NCBI GenBank assembly: GCA_030512335.1
Contig: JAULSU010000003.1
Span: forward strand, 5,642,001 to 5,706,000
Direction of reading: 5' to 3'
DNA: 64,000 nt
From: Immersiella caudata
Lineage: Eukaryota; Ascomycota; Sordariomycetes; Sordariales; Lasiosphaeriaceae
In this document: one piece after another, positions 33,101 to 43,379 of the stretch
How positions within the stretch are numbered: position 1 is the stretch's first letter
Layout: each line of letters opens with the position of its first letter
The notes under the pieces: generated by a model
What the model was told of the DNA's origin: nothing
Database searches by the model: none
Seen by the model: the letters and a program-made list of their open reading frames with translations, nothing else
Made by a program: the position numbers and the translations under genes

Positions 33101-33544
33101 ATAATACATATTGGATCCGGCGCCGGGCTTGATGGGGATGACATTGGTTGCCGGCATCGTGTCACAGTTCCAGTGAACCGCAGGCATCAGCGTGTCCAGA
33201 GGGCCGGTGTGGTCCCATGTCGAATCCGGATTTTCCCCCGGGCTAACAGGAGAAGGGGGCTTCTTTCCCGGGCTAACAGGAGAAGGGGGCTTCTTCCCCG
33301 TGCTTAGCGGAGAAGGGGGCCCGGCGGGGTGGGCTTTACACTCGGTCGGGTTGGCGGGACATCCGGCGTCGGGCGTCGCATACACAATAACGACCTCGAA
33401 GCCCGACTGCGTCACCGTCTCGATCGACGCATTGGTGCTGCCGTCCCGGGCCTCAAGCTCCAGGTCCTGTGGACTGGCGGCTGGTGAGGCACGCGCCGTG
33501 GCAGCCAGTCCGCCGAGAAGGATGGCAAACGGCCGGAACCGCAT
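30174..33544 (-). CDS. Large secreted repeat-containing protein (DUF7029/DUF7223-like)
   Basis: Predicted 1099 aa in two exons (33544-33091, 33019-30174) joined across a 71-bp intron with a GTGCGT donor and GCTGAC branch. The start at 33544 gives a clear signal peptide (MRFRPFAILLGGLAATARA). Order: a short Lys/Pro/Ser repeat of 10 residues (about 95-125); a compact Cys-containing domain (THFFTKPSVNLDHCHHVKRV ... GCGDHAKGERCFF); a long Ser/Phe/Ala low-complexity stretch; a large beta-rich region with paired Cys; and a C-terminus of Asp/Trp then eight Glu. The arrangement recalls fungal secreted proteins carrying DUF7029 and DUF7223, but that identification is from memory of motifs and unverified. 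Probably cell-wall or extracellular. Confidence 0.7.
32330..32520 (-). repeat. Imperfect coding repeat (Ser/Phe/Ala-rich)
   Basis: Repeated GAGGAGAACGC-type 12-15 bp units encode a Ser-Ser-Ala-Phe stretch in the secreted protein. The opposite strand shows a spurious Glu/Asn/Ala frame. Confidence 0.75.
33241..33330 (-). repeat. 30-bp coding tandem repeat, three units
   Basis: Units start at 33241, 33271 and 33301. The first two are nearly identical, the third diverged. Each encodes one 10-residue Lys-Pro-Pro-Ser-Pro-type unit close to the N-terminus of the secreted protein. Confidence 0.9.
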
Positions 33545-34672
33545 GGTTGCAAGTTGTAAGACAATGAACGAGTGACGATTCAAGACAGAAAAAAACTATG
33601 AAGGAATGGAAGGTCGGTAATGAGTGACTGGCGAATTGAAGACAACAAAGCAAAGATTGACAACTGCCCGGCGTGGTCGCCTTTCTATAGGGACCTGTGC
33701 CTAGGACCTGTGCCCAGACAGTGTCTGTCAGCCGTCAGCCTTGTGATTGCGCTGCATGGCGCTTGCATATATCATCTCATCGAATTCTATTCTGGTCAGC
33801 TTGTGAGTTGGCAAGTCGGCGGATGAGCGGCTGGTGACCGTCGTGTCGGTCGTGTCGGTCGTGTCGGTCGAGTCGATATTTTTTTTTTTTTTGCTTGGAT
33901 TGAATCTCCACCTTTTCACATTCCAGGCACCGCGCTGGGTGGTGGAGTGAGTAAGCTGAGCGAGCCTGGGTACGATGCAGCACATTGGGCATAGTGGATC
34001 CACAGGGCGGCGGGGTCCAGGCGTAGGAGGTAGCATTTTTCAGCCACGAACGCCGAAAGCTCACCTGACCTGCCGGCGACGTGCTGGGCCGCGGGTCAAG
34101 CCCATGCGAATTGAAGCTGGGGTCGCGAGCGCAGAGTAGGTAGCTAGCGGCCACCGTGCATCCTCGCTGCGTCGAGTGCGTGTCAGAAGCGGCGATGGCG
34201 CGAAGCACGGAGACATCAGCAAAATTGAACGGAAACTTGCTTGGTTTTTAGTAGAGGGAGCAAAAAGTCGAACAACATTGCAAATTCAAAGCGCTCTGAC
34301 CACGCTGGCAGAGTGGGTCCAACGCGCGACCTTGGCGGCGCACCCCTGCACAGCGCGCATAGATGGTGGGGGACTCAACAAAGGAAACAAGAAATTGCTG
34401 CTTTTGCCGCCGATTGTCTTTGGGTCTGAGCATGGTGCTCCTTTCGAGGTTGGACATAATTGTCCTGCGTGATGTTGGTACGGGGCCGAAGGTTGGAGAT
34501 GTAACCGGCGCCCTTGCTCCAAAGGGCGTGTCGACATCCCGCACCTGACCACCTACTCTACTCCGCCCCCATGCTCGCGCTTTCCTGAGATCCCCCACAG
34601 CGCACCCCTACCATTTCGGACGACGACGAGCGACCCTGAGCTCATCAGCGCCCTCCAATTCCAATCTGCGCC
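33545..34672. other. Intergenic
   Basis: Promoter side of the secreted-protein gene. Holds three 9-bp CGTGTCGGT repeats (33842-33868) followed by a T14 run (33879-33892). The last 100 bp is pyrimidine-rich leader of the GNAT gene. No gene recognised. Confidence 0.4.
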
Positions 34673-35218
34673 ATGAACGCAAGCGACCTCACTTTCCGTA
34701 TCGCGAAGACAGATGACGCTGTCCCGCTGGTTGATCTGATCAACGCCTCCTTTCGCAACGACCCCACCACCGAGGTGTTCGTCAAATCAGATCACTCCTC
34801 CTTCGAAATGATCGATCTTCCCAGCATCGAATCCAAAATGTCCGATCCGAATTGTGCACGTTTGGTCGCTGCAGCCCCGGACGGCTCCCTGATTGGACAT
34901 TGCTACGTGCGGAAGGTTGACCCTGAGACCGCGTGGATGGGTCTTCTCGCCATCGATGTCGCCTCGCAGAACCGCGGACTTGGGTGCCGAATGGTCAGAT
35001 ACGCAGAAGACTTCGTCCGTCGAGAATGGGCATCGCGGAAGCTCACCTTCAACGTCGTGTGCACACGCGCCGGGCTGATTGAGTGGTACACACATCGGGG
35101 GTACCGGCTGACTGGAGAGTCGGAGCCTTTCCCGTATGAACATGCGGGCAACTGGGAGGGCTTGCTGAGAAATGATTTGCACTTCGTGTTCATGGATAAG
35201 GACCTGGGCGCTCAGTGA
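34673..35218 (+). CDS. GNAT-family N-acetyltransferase
   Basis: Predicted 181 aa, single exon, near the normal length of a stand-alone GNAT domain. N-terminal FRIAKTDDAVPLVDLINASF is a typical first strand and helix. GHCYVRKVDP is the middle strand. LLAIDVASQNRGLGCRMV (residues about 91-108) is motif A with the acetyl-CoA pyrophosphate loop Q-N-R-G-L-G. AGLIEWYTHRGYRLTGE is motif B. It transfers acetyl from acetyl-CoA to an amine; the substrate is unknown. The 5' leader is pyrimidine-rich and the ATG context good. Confidence 0.85.
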   Translation: MNASDLTFRIAKTDDAVPLVDLINASFRNDPTTEVFVKSDHSSFEMIDLPSIESKMSDPNCARLVAAAPDGSLIGHCYVRKVDPETAWMGLLAIDVASQNRGLGCRMVRYAEDFVRREWASRKLTFNVVCTRAGLIEWYTHRGYRLTGESEPFPYEHAGNWEGLLRNDLHFVFMDKDLGAQ

Positions 35219-35323
35219 TGTTGTGCATAAAGCCTGTAGAAATCTCTGCCTGAAAGCAAGAAATGGCTGGCATGGGACTCGGAGACACTGGCGAGGGTTG
35301 TGCAGGCTGTTGAGCGTACCCAG
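35219..35323. other. Short convergent intergenic stretch
   Basis: Between the GNAT gene and the end of the RNase H-like pseudogene; nothing seen. Confidence 0.3.
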
Positions 35324-36963
35324 TTATATCTCCCTGTGGAGGACCTGCATCGCAAATCCAACATCCCAAACACGGCAAAGTTCAACCCATGAGTTCCTAG
35401 ACCAAAGGCGGCATTGACGCCGTAGTGGAACTGTCAAGCCCCATGCTGCTGAAGGAAATAGGCATGCCCCGTACTTCAAAGACCATTTCTCGCAGTAAGT
35501 TCCGACAAAGCGAGACAAAGGAGAACAAAGCAGAACAATGCGATGTTGGTATGCCCCAAGAGCGGCCGCCCTCTGGTTCATGCCTCTATAATCCGCAATG
35601 ATCTTGTTCAGCCTTTCCAACTCTTCCTCCCGCTGCGCAGGGGTGAGCTTGGCATAGCGAGGCTCGGGGGCACACTGACGCGCCCAAGCACGCGCTTCCA
35701 TCGAGGCTGTCAACGTGGTGGCTCTTTCGGCGGTCTTGGGGAGCGTCTCTTGGTCAGTCTCGACGTCCCATTCGGCGGTCATCGTAGAGGTCTCGTTTTC
35801 AAGGTCGATGGCTTGTGTAGGAAATTCCGAGTCAGTTTCCGTGGGGGAATCTCCCGACTTCTCCGCGTCGACCTCTCCCTTGGACGCCTCTGACGCCGAT
35901 TGGCCACGGGTTGCCGCGTTGGTTGTCGGTGCTGGGTCGTCGCCTGCCTCCGTGTCCGCTGCCTGCTTGGGCGTCGCCGCCTGCGTCGGTTCTGCCTCGC
36001 TTGCCGCTGGTGAGGCTTCCAACGGCGTGGTTTCTTCCGAAGGTGACGCCTGCTGGGGCGTACGCACAGGCAGGATCAAACCCGCTTCCAGGTGCGGCGG
36101 AATCCACTCATATTCGGGCTCGACTTCGGCGCCCAGAATATTGAGCAGAGTAGTACTTTGGAAATGAATCAGCCCGAGGACCTCGCGCATGACCTGGCGC
36201 ATGATAGCGTTCCGTGTTTCCTCCGGGGTATCCAGGCCAACTCCATCGCTGACTTTGCAGCGTCCCGACATCATGTTCGATAGAATAATGCGCAGTCGGT
36301 GAATATGATGACGGTTATGTTCTTGCCCTGGAGCTGAGGGATCCTGTCGACGATTTCAGACCGGACAAGGCGCAGAGCCTGAGCAATGGCCAAACCCTCA
36401 CCTGAGTTGTTGTCTGCGATCGAATTGCCATCATACTGGGCTGTCTGAACACGAAAGCCGTGGTTCGGGCTATCAGGCGCGAAAATTCTTGACACCAGCG
36501 CGTGGGCCGATTCTGTGTTCTAAACAGGGAAGCCGGGGACGTTGAAAAGCGTCGTGGCGGATGCTTGAATTTCTCTGCCTCAACTCCCGTCGACGCAGCA
36601 AGCCAAAAGGGCTTCAGACCCTTGGACGCTCTTTAGATCGTCCACATCGGTTGCGTACTAGAGGGCCGGGAAAGAGTTGCGTCTTGACCCGCGAATCGAA
36701 ATTGTTCCCGGAAAGCGGCTGAAGGTGATCACTGCAACCGGGGAAAAGGAAGTCAGCGAGCGGCTTGGGAATACTGTTTTCCTCAAATAGAAGCAGAAAA
36801 ATGACTTACCGAGCAGTCCAGTTCTTTGCCTTTTTGTAGGCCTTGGTTTATTGCTGCTGGTCGCTGCCAGATGCGAGTTTACTGCGAGCTCGCCGGTGGC
36901 CGCGCTGGACGGGCTTGGAGGTCCGACCTCTATAAAGTCGGAAAAACGCCTCTTGCCATCCAT
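35324..36963 (-). pseudogene. RNase H-like protein gene, disabled by stops and a frameshift
   Basis: Starts at ATG 36963 with a Ser/Pro-rich N-terminus containing a basic NLS-like KRQR. A 78-bp intron (36809-36732; GTAAGT donor, GCTGACTT branch, GCAG acceptor) leads into a frame that reads LLACCVDGS (the first RNase H strand with catalytic Asp), then NNSGEGLAIAQALRLV (catalytic Glu helix), then ITVIIFTDC (second Asp strand). This frame has stops at 36660-36658 (TAG), 36582-36580 (TGA) and 36522-36520 (TAG). A frameshift near 36280 is needed to continue to VMREVLGLIHFQSTTLLNIL and WIPPHLEAG (last RNase H strand and His loop). An acidic Glu/Ala/Thr-rich tail with a short coiled coil follows. 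The stops fit RIP-type C-to-T change. Confidence 0.7.
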
Positions 36964-37200
36964 TGAGAGAGAGAGCGAAGTTGGTGCCAGAATACGGAGG
37001 TCGATCTCGTCAGTAATGACGCTGGCGTTGGAAAAAGGTGGGAAGGGAATCTCAGCCTGGCAGGGTAGGAAATAGGGCGGGTGTGGTGGGGGTGCAAGGT
37101 GGCTGCCAAAATGTGGGGTGCAGCACGGCTACCAGGTGTGGGGCTGGAATGCGGCTTGGGCGCGGGGGTCATCAGTAACCTCTCTGACAGTTTGAAGCGT
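36964..37200. other. Intergenic
   Basis: Upstream of the RNase H-like pseudogene; nothing recognised. Confidence 0.3.
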
Positions 37201-37317
37201 AGAACTGGCGTGCCCATAGCGTAATTGGTAATGCAAGGGATATCGAGGAGTCCGCGGGAGACAACGATGCAGGTTCGGATCCAACCAAAAGCACGCCGGT
37301 TCTCTGGGGCAGTTTTT
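37201..37317 (+). repeat. tRNA-like element, copy A
   Basis: 5' strand GAACTGGCGTGC (37202-37213) pairs with GCACGCCGGTTC (37291-37302), 12 bp with one G-T pair. A-box-like TAGCGTAATTGG begins at 37217, and its D-stem GCGT pairs with ATGC. B-box GGTTCGGATCC lies at 37272-37282. The tail ends in GGGGCAG and five T (37313-37317), a potential Pol III terminator. Confidence 0.7.
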
Positions 37318-37504
37318 ACATCCTAACCTTACCTCTTTTTTTTCCCCCTTTTTTCGTCTCACAAGACGTCAGCTAACAGACGGCGCGCCCCACATTTGAG
37401 TTGCCCAACCCAACCACCTACTCTTAGTGAATTTCAACACGGGAAATATAAGCGCTGGGAAAGCAGGGTAAGGCTATAGGGGGCTTCTCTGCCCGGTTAC
37501 AGTA

Positions 37505-37640
37505 CAGAACTGGTGTGCCTGCAGCATAATTGGCAATGCAAGGAATAAATACTGCGGAGTCCGCGGGAGACGACAATGCAGGCTCGAGTCCAGCCTAGTG
37601 CACCAGTTCTGTAGAGGGCACAAGGGGGCAGCTTTTTTTT
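37505..37640 (+). repeat. tRNA-like element, copy B
   Basis: Best-preserved copy. CAGAACTGGTG (37505-37515) pairs perfectly with CACCAGTTCTG (37601-37611). D-arm GCAT/ATGC is perfect around an AATTGGCA loop. A small GCGG-AGT-CCGC hairpin lies in the middle. B-box GGCTCGAGTCC is at 37581-37591. Tail TAGAGGGCACAAGGGGGCAG leads into eight T (37633-37640). Confidence 0.75.
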
Positions 37641-38053
37641 CTTCCTACCATAGACCCCTTTTTCCTCTGTCGCTCTGGCTTCGGCTGTCAGAAGTTGCAG
37701 CAACCAGTTATCAACACGTTCATTCAAAGCTCGCCGCTAACCTAGCTATTGCTCGCTCTGATCGTGCCTAAGCGACTTGTCGCCTTGCTAGCTACGGCGC
37801 GGTGTGTACATATGCCAAACACGTCCCCATGATGTCGCCCACACGAAGATGACTCGGCCGCAGACCAATATAACCGTTCCCACCCTTCAGAGTCCCTCAA
37901 ATGCCGGGCAAAGGGGTTCGACCGAGTGGGTAGGCCCATCTGGAGCAGCAAGTCTCGCGCCTCCAGCTGTGCAGGATTGTCAGCCTCATCTTCCTCACCG
38001 CCAACTTCACGCCTGGAGCCCATGATCGGAAGGAATTGCATGGCTGAACTCAT
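37641..38053. other. Intergenic; possible second exon of the small secreted protein
   Basis: A minus frame 38053-37742 could be joined to the small secreted protein only by a 27-bp intron, which is too short for fungi. Otherwise nothing recognised. Confidence 0.3.
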
Positions 38054-38344
38054 TCAACACAGTAACATACCATTAATAACCCCCTGCGCCTGGTTCGCGA
38101 TCTGGTCCAGGAAAGTGATGGCGTTTTGAAGGTTCGCAACGCCTTGTTGAAAGAAGGTTTGGCAGGCTCCCTTGGCTGCACTGTTCGGGAGGCCCTGTAT
38201 TTCGCCGTTGAGGTTGTTGAGGGCGGCGAAAACGGGCCCAGTGACGCGATCCTTGGCGATCCAGGCCACGTCGCGGACGCCGTACCAGCTTGCTGCGGTG
38301 GCGAGGCTGGCGAGGGGGGCGAAGATGACGCGAGTGAGCTTCAT
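38054..38344 (-). CDS. Small secreted protein
   Basis: 96 aa from the ATG at 38344. The frame is open upstream, but this Met begins a signal peptide (MKLTRVIFAPLASLATAA). The mature part (about 78 aa) is helical, Gln/Ala/Asn-rich, with two Cys, one in mid-protein and one at the C-terminus. Small size and secretion are compatible with an effector-like or surface protein, but there is no motif to say so. The gene could extend 3' through a GTATGT donor near 38066 to a second exon, but acceptor choices give either a 27-bp intron or an uninformative frame. Confidence 0.5.
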   Translation of the reverse strand: MKLTRVIFAPLASLATAASWYGVRDVAWIAKDRVTGPVFAALNNLNGEIQGLPNSAAKGACQTFFQQGVANLQNAITFLDQIANQAQGVINGMLLC

Positions 38345-39373
38345 GATTGAAATTGGCGATTGAGAATGCAATTTGAGTGCTGAGAGTGTGTGGAGTGGCG
38401 GGTCAAGAGTCAGAGAGAGGCGAGAAGGAGAGGGTTTATATGCTGAAGTACCCCTCGACTTTCTCGCCCCTGATCGTGCGCAAGTTCTTCACCCCTCGAA
38501 TGACCCAAGACGCCGACCAGGCGCTTTCTGTAAGACGCGGCGTGGTGTCCCTCCGGCCCCGAGAGCTCTCCGTCGGCGGCGACAAGGCAATCGCGTCAAA
38601 GCATGCGCGGAACCGATAGTAACATGCGCCTGTGCGGCGAAACTGTTGCTCAACATCTCTCCCCGTCTTGGCATTCTCATAACTCCCACCTGGCTCTAGG
38701 GTCTCCCCTGTGTGTAACCTGTAAGAGGACAGACAGGGCTGAGCGATGCAGCATCCCTGTTGGTTGGACAAGGGTTAGAAAACGCTCTCACTTCCAACGG
38801 CTTCCCGAACCCACCGTTGCACAGCGGACCGTGCGTGTAGTTGGACGTACGAGGTAGGCGATGCGAGTGCATTTGGCGCTGTGCCGCACGCCGCCGATCC
38901 CTTCCCTACCTTGTGTATTGCTTCACCCTTGGATTGCAGCGGCCGTGAGTAACGGCGATATAACCAGCGAAGCGACTCCGTGAGTTGTTATGCCCAAAAT
39001 AACGTCTCTCGCTGACGAAAGACCCAGAAGGTGTGGCTGGCTTTAGGAAAAGGCTGGCGAGACTCGTCCCTTTGCGTCGACATCTTGCGTCACCTTGACT
39101 TCCAGCCCCATGGCTCTGTCTCTCGGGGAGCCTGGTGGTCGCGTCAGAATGAGATTGCCGAATGTCGTCTTTCGCCGCCTGGCTGATTGGCTTGTTAAGG
39201 TGGGGTTTCCATGTTTTCGAAAGCTGACAAAGGGAAAATTTTAGAACGAGACCTCGACGTGACTACGGGAGCCCAAGAACCACGGCAGCAGCGAGCGGCG
39301 TTGAAACTTTAAAGTGGGGGAAAGCGACAGGCGGGCGGGAGGTCATAGGCAACTGTTTGGACCGTTCCAGGCA
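38345..39373. other. Intergenic
   Basis: About 1 kb between the small secreted-protein gene and tRNA-like copy C. Only short frames and no repeat. Confidence 0.35.
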
Positions 39374-39546
39374 CCAGAATCGTTCCGCCACCGTAGCATA
39401 ATTGATAATGCGTGGAATACCGCGACAGCTTTGAGGTTGTCGCGGGAATGATGCAGGTTCAAATCTAGCGCATGGCAGCAGTTCTGGTGGAGTGGGAGGG
39501 GGAGGAGTGGGGAGGGACGGGGGACCAAGGGGGCAGTTTTTTTTTT
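39374..39546 (+). repeat. tRNA-like element, copy C (diverged)
   Basis: A-box-like TAGCATAATTGATAATGC (39394-39411) keeps a perfect GCAT/ATGC D-stem. B-box is GGTTCAAATCT (39456-39466). Between them lies an 8-bp hairpin CCGCGACA/TGTCGCGG. The terminal stem is worn (CAGAAT 5', CAGTTCTG 3'). The tail is longer and ends in AGGGGGCAG and ten T (39537-39546). Confidence 0.6.
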
Positions 39547-39745
39547 GTTGCTTTCTCCGATCACTCACTTGCTTTCCTTTCGCTGTTTTGGCCTTGTGGC
39601 TTGCAAAGCGTTCTGCAAAACCTCTGCGCAGCATCACAAAGTTTCGCGATATTTGCGATGTCTTTGATAATGTGAAGGATGGGCAATCACACGAAGGACA
39701 CGAGCGTCACTCTAAATTTCCAGTTTGCAGCATCTATCTAGCTCT
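39547..39745. other. 3' flank of O-methyltransferase gene
   Basis: Nothing recognised. Confidence 0.3.
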
Positions 39746-41218
39746 CTATGCCCGCCAACACTCAACCACGCAGGTAGGGTTCCCCGGCCTGGCGTGATAC
39801 CTGGCGCTCAATCCAGCTTGGGAAGCGATATCCCGCATCCCCCACTCGTCTCTCAGCTTTCCACCAAGGGAGAGCATCATCATGTCTACATTCCGATTCT
39901 GCGGCGTGGGCGGCGTCAATAGCTGTTCTTCCATGATAACGATCCTAGCCTTTGGATTGTCTGCCGGCAAGGCATCAGCAAGCTGACTGAGTATCCCAAC
40001 AGCAAGCGCATCAGGATAGTCCAGCAGAATCCGCCGGAGGAAGTAGATCGACGCGCCCTTGACCGGCTGCTCCTCGTGGAAATCATGTTCCATCATCACG
40101 ATGTCCTTGAGCGCCGGATCTCCAGCGGCAGCCGCCTCCTCGAGTACCTCTTTCCTGTCTTGCAGCACGCACTGGCTGGCCTCGACGCCTAGTATCACCG
40201 TCAAGACATCTTTCAGGAGCTGCCCCATTCCGCCGCCAACATCTACGGCCACGGGCTGCTCGGTCAGTCGGGTCTTGGCTTCCTCTCCCAACCAACTGAA
40301 GTCGTACAGCGCCTCCGGACCGACGAGCTTCATGTCTCCTCCGACAATCTTGCGAGACTTCATGGTGCGCGCGAACTGGGCCGCGTATTCAGGGTATAAC
40401 GCCTTCACCTCCCACGGCGGGAGCTCGGGGTGGCCCCATGCGAAGCTGAAGGGTGTGTGCGTGATGTCGGATGCCTCCCTTCGTCCGTATTTCTTGAAGT
40501 ATTCGGGCCAAGCGAGCCATGACTTGAAGCCGTTGCCGAGAGCTACGGCGTTGAGGTCGCTGACGGGGTGTGAGGACATGTAAAGGGGTGACACTCGGGA
40601 GTGACGGATGTGGCCTGGTTTGTCACCCAGTTGGAGACGACCGGTGGCGACGAGGAAGTTTGCTATTCGTGCTGCCGGCGATGATGTTAGCCTCCACGAG
40701 GAGAGTCTAGAGAAGAGAGTGAAGAGAAGAGACCGAGGAGGAGAGGATGAAGGGGAGTTTGGAGAGGGGAGAAGGGAGGCCATACCGACAAGACTCTCTT
40801 GGGCATTCATCGCCTTGGCGAGATCAGACGTCGAAACGCTCCCTCCGACGGGGATATGATCAAAGGCCTTCCATTCCATGAACAGTCGCCACGCCGCAAT
40901 ATCGCACATCGCAAGCCACTCCAGCATGAGGGTGTCCATCGGTGGCAGCGTCTCGGAGGTTATTTTCTTGGCTGTCATGGCGATCGCCCGGCGCAGGTTC
41001 TCCTGCTCAGCGGCTTCGAGGGTTTCCAGCCTCTTTGCATTTTCAAGGAGCACTTCTGCGGTTTGGACGAGATCGAACGTAGCGGGGGGAGACGCTGTCG
41101 GAGCAGAGCGCGGAGGAGTATCGGGAGGAGACGGAGGAAACGCCCTTATCGTGTTCTCTTTCGCCCTCTCCTTGCGGCTAAGGCGCAGGAAGGGCATGTA
41201 GCGATTCAGGACGCTCAT
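39746..41218 (-). CDS. Family 2 O-methyltransferase (secondary-metabolism type)
   Basis: Predicted 452 aa in two exons (41218-40786, 40671-39746). The first in-frame ATG is at 41218. The 114-bp intron keeps the frame, so it can be missed, but it splits the dimerisation/winged-helix region with a good GTATGG donor and GCAG acceptor. The C-terminal half has the SAM-binding motif VAVDVGGGMGQLLKDVL, then MMEHDFHEEQPVKGASIYFLRRIL and the acidic loop before IVIMEEQLL. The order matches plant/fungal COMT-like O-methyltransferases acting on phenols or polyketides. No polyketide synthase is in the window, so no pathway can be assigned. The N-terminus has a Pro-rich linker. Confidence 0.85.
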   Translation of the reverse strand: MSVLNRYMPFLRLSRKERAKENTIRAFPPSPPDTPPRSAPTASPPATFDLVQTAEVLLENAKRLETLEAAEQENLRRAIAMTAKKITSETLPPMDTLMLEWLAMCDIAAWRLFMEWKAFDHIPVGGSVSTSDLAKAMNAQESLVGMASLLPSPNSPSSSPPRSLLFTLFSRLSSWRLTSSPAARIANFLVATGRLQLGDKPGHIRHSRVSPLYMSSHPVSDLNAVALGNGFKSWLAWPEYFKKYGRREASDITHTPFSFAWGHPELPPWEVKALYPEYAAQFARTMKSRKIVGGDMKLVGPEALYDFSWLGEEAKTRLTEQPVAVDVGGGMGQLLKDVLTVILGVEASQCVLQDRKEVLEEAAAAGDPALKDIVMMEHDFHEEQPVKGASIYFLRRILLDYPDALAVGILSQLADALPADNPKARIVIMEEQLLTPPTPQNRNVDMMMLSLGGKLRDEWGMRDIASQAGLSARYHARPGNPTCVVECWRA

Positions 41219-43379
41219 GATGGCAACGATATCGCTCAATATCTCGGCTTCGTACGTCTGTGGTTGAGAGTTTGAAGTTTAAGGAAGACGACGATGTCTA
41301 ACAAAGAAGATCTGGAAGTCGTTGGATAACCGTCAGCAAAAGAACAAAGAACACAACCAACATTCCATCCCCACAAAACGGCAAACGCCCATCCCTTTAT
41401 CCTACTCACCTTCCTCCATTCAGTCACACTCCCACAACCCAAACCCTGACCCAGCGCATCCCAAACAAGCCCAAGTTTGACCTCCAGCCCGCCCGCCCCT
41501 CCCCCATCCCACCATCCATCATCTCTGCCCTACCTCAGACTGCCGCAAACTAGTACTTCCTACTACTTCCTTCCATCCTCCCAAATCATCCGCATCGTGG
41601 CACGCCACATCGCCAATTGACTGGCTGCTTCGTACTCCACCTCAGGAAATGGTGCCGAGTGTAGAACTCTCACAGGACCAAGATGCTGTCGCGCTAGGCT
41701 AACCGCGGCCGTCTATGCACGTGTGCTTACGGCCATCGCGTGGTTTGGTTTGGTTTGGTTTGTTGCGAAAAGATGGGATTGGAGTTAATGCATGTCAGGC
41801 ATGTCATGCCGGTCGCTGTTTGTGTGCGCTGCAGGTGCGAGTTGGGGGGGCCCTTTCCAGGTTGGGTTTTGGGGGTCGGTTCTGGGATTGGTTTGCGTTC
41901 CATTGGGGGGCGTGTGTTGGTTCGAGTTTGGCATTGGGGGCGGCTGTGATAGGTTGTTTGCACGTGGCGCTGCGGCGCGGCGTATGGTTGGAGTTCCAGA
42001 TTTCGAGAGGGGGGTGAGGTGTTTGCTGATGCTGACGGACGCAGGGCGCTAGAACGATCTAGATAGCGAGTGGTGAGACTTGGTGACTACGTGTACGAGC
42101 GATGTAATGGAAGGGATGGGGAGTTGGATTGCGAAGAGGTGATGGATAATGAAAGGTTTCGCGAGGTGCGGGGTTGGGCGGTCAGAAAGATTGGAGCGAG
42201 TCTCCTCCAAATCGTGGTGGGATGCGCCACGTACGAGGTGTGCAACATCTCCAGAGACGATGGCAGCTACAACCGGGGTACGGCTGCATGCCTGGAGAAG
42301 ATGGGCTGCGGTGGCAGGGCGGGCGATGCGGATTGCCTCAACTTTGGTGTGTTTTGTCCCAGTGCACGGTTTCTAGGTTATATGTTAACAAGAAAACCAT
42401 CAGGTTGCCATCTTACTTGCAAGTAGATTACCTATGGGACTTTCATCGCCTGGACTACGAAATCAAGAATCGACCTGACAGGGGCCTCCCAAGGTGTGGT
42501 CAAGGCTCGGAAGTAGAGGGTGTGTTCGGGTCCCAGATTTTGTGTATTTTGGCTTTTTCCTGGAATAGTTTTGGTCCGACGGCAACGATGGGAACACCTA
42601 CTTACGTGGGAATAAAAACGTACACAAACTGCTCGCTTTCAGTTTTTCCTTGAGTGTGATGATACCTTGGCGGGATGGCCACGGGCGAGCGTCCTCTGTT
42701 AGACCACAATGCTGTTCGAGAAGTGAGAAACACAATCGGCAAAAACAAACAAAAGGCAACCCAAAGCGCTGCCGTTTGGAAAACTTGCAAGATCTTTTGT
42801 AGAAAGCCAACCTGCTTCAGCTCTGGAAGTTGCCGAAGCTAGCATCCAACCCCATGGAGCTTGGCATGGTGATTGGACTGCAGGAGCGATCTCGTGCGGG
42901 GTGGAAAGTTTCCGCCCAGGGTTGGCTGGGACGAGTCGGAAATTCCCTCAATAATCACCCATCAAGCTCAGCAGATTGGATGCCAACCTTTCTTTGTCCT
43001 CTTTTTAGGTTCTCCTCAATACCAAACGCGCGCAAGCCTCTTCCATCAAATCTTGACTCTGATATTTTGTCTTGGCTGGGCGAATCCTTGCGTGAGAACC
43101 CCATCGTTCCATTCCAAGAGTTCGAACTACCAATTGAATGGTAGTGGGTTTGGTGCCATCCCGCATCATGTCCAGCAGCAACGCGGCAGATTTGGAGAAG
43201 CTGCACCTAAGCGAATGGCGTGATCATGCACCCCGGCCTTTTTGGGGTCTTGGACGCAAATCGACGTCGACAAAATAGTACCTCTCTCCGAAAATTTGAT
43301 GCCCACTCACCTCCGACTGCCGGCAGTCTTGTCTCCATCAACAAACCGGACGCGCTGCCAATTGAGGACATTCGCTGAT
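41219..43379. other. Long intergenic region
   Basis: About 2.1 kb upstream of both the O-methyltransferase and the BTB-type gene. It contains a short GGTTT repeat (about 41742-41762). A Cys-containing frame (42070-42426) starts only at GTG and is unconvincing. No gene recognised. Confidence 0.4.

Noticed and set aside
37505..37611. MITE with TA target duplication
   Set aside because: Copy B alone is flanked by TA on both sides. Copies A, D and E are not, and conservation continues past the 3' terminal stem into the T-run tail.
37201..37640. Genuine tRNA genes
   Set aside because: A-box, B-box and D-arm are tRNA-like, but the terminal stem is too long, the T-stem imperfect and no convincing anticodon arm forms. 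Five similar diverged copies with a shared tail fit a repeat family better.
37742..38053. Second exon of the small secreted protein
   Set aside because: Joining needs a 27-bp intron, below the workable size in fungi. The longer alternative intron gives an uninformative frame.
42070..42426. Cys-containing 118-aa frame
   Set aside because: It has only a GTG start, no signal peptide and no splice context.
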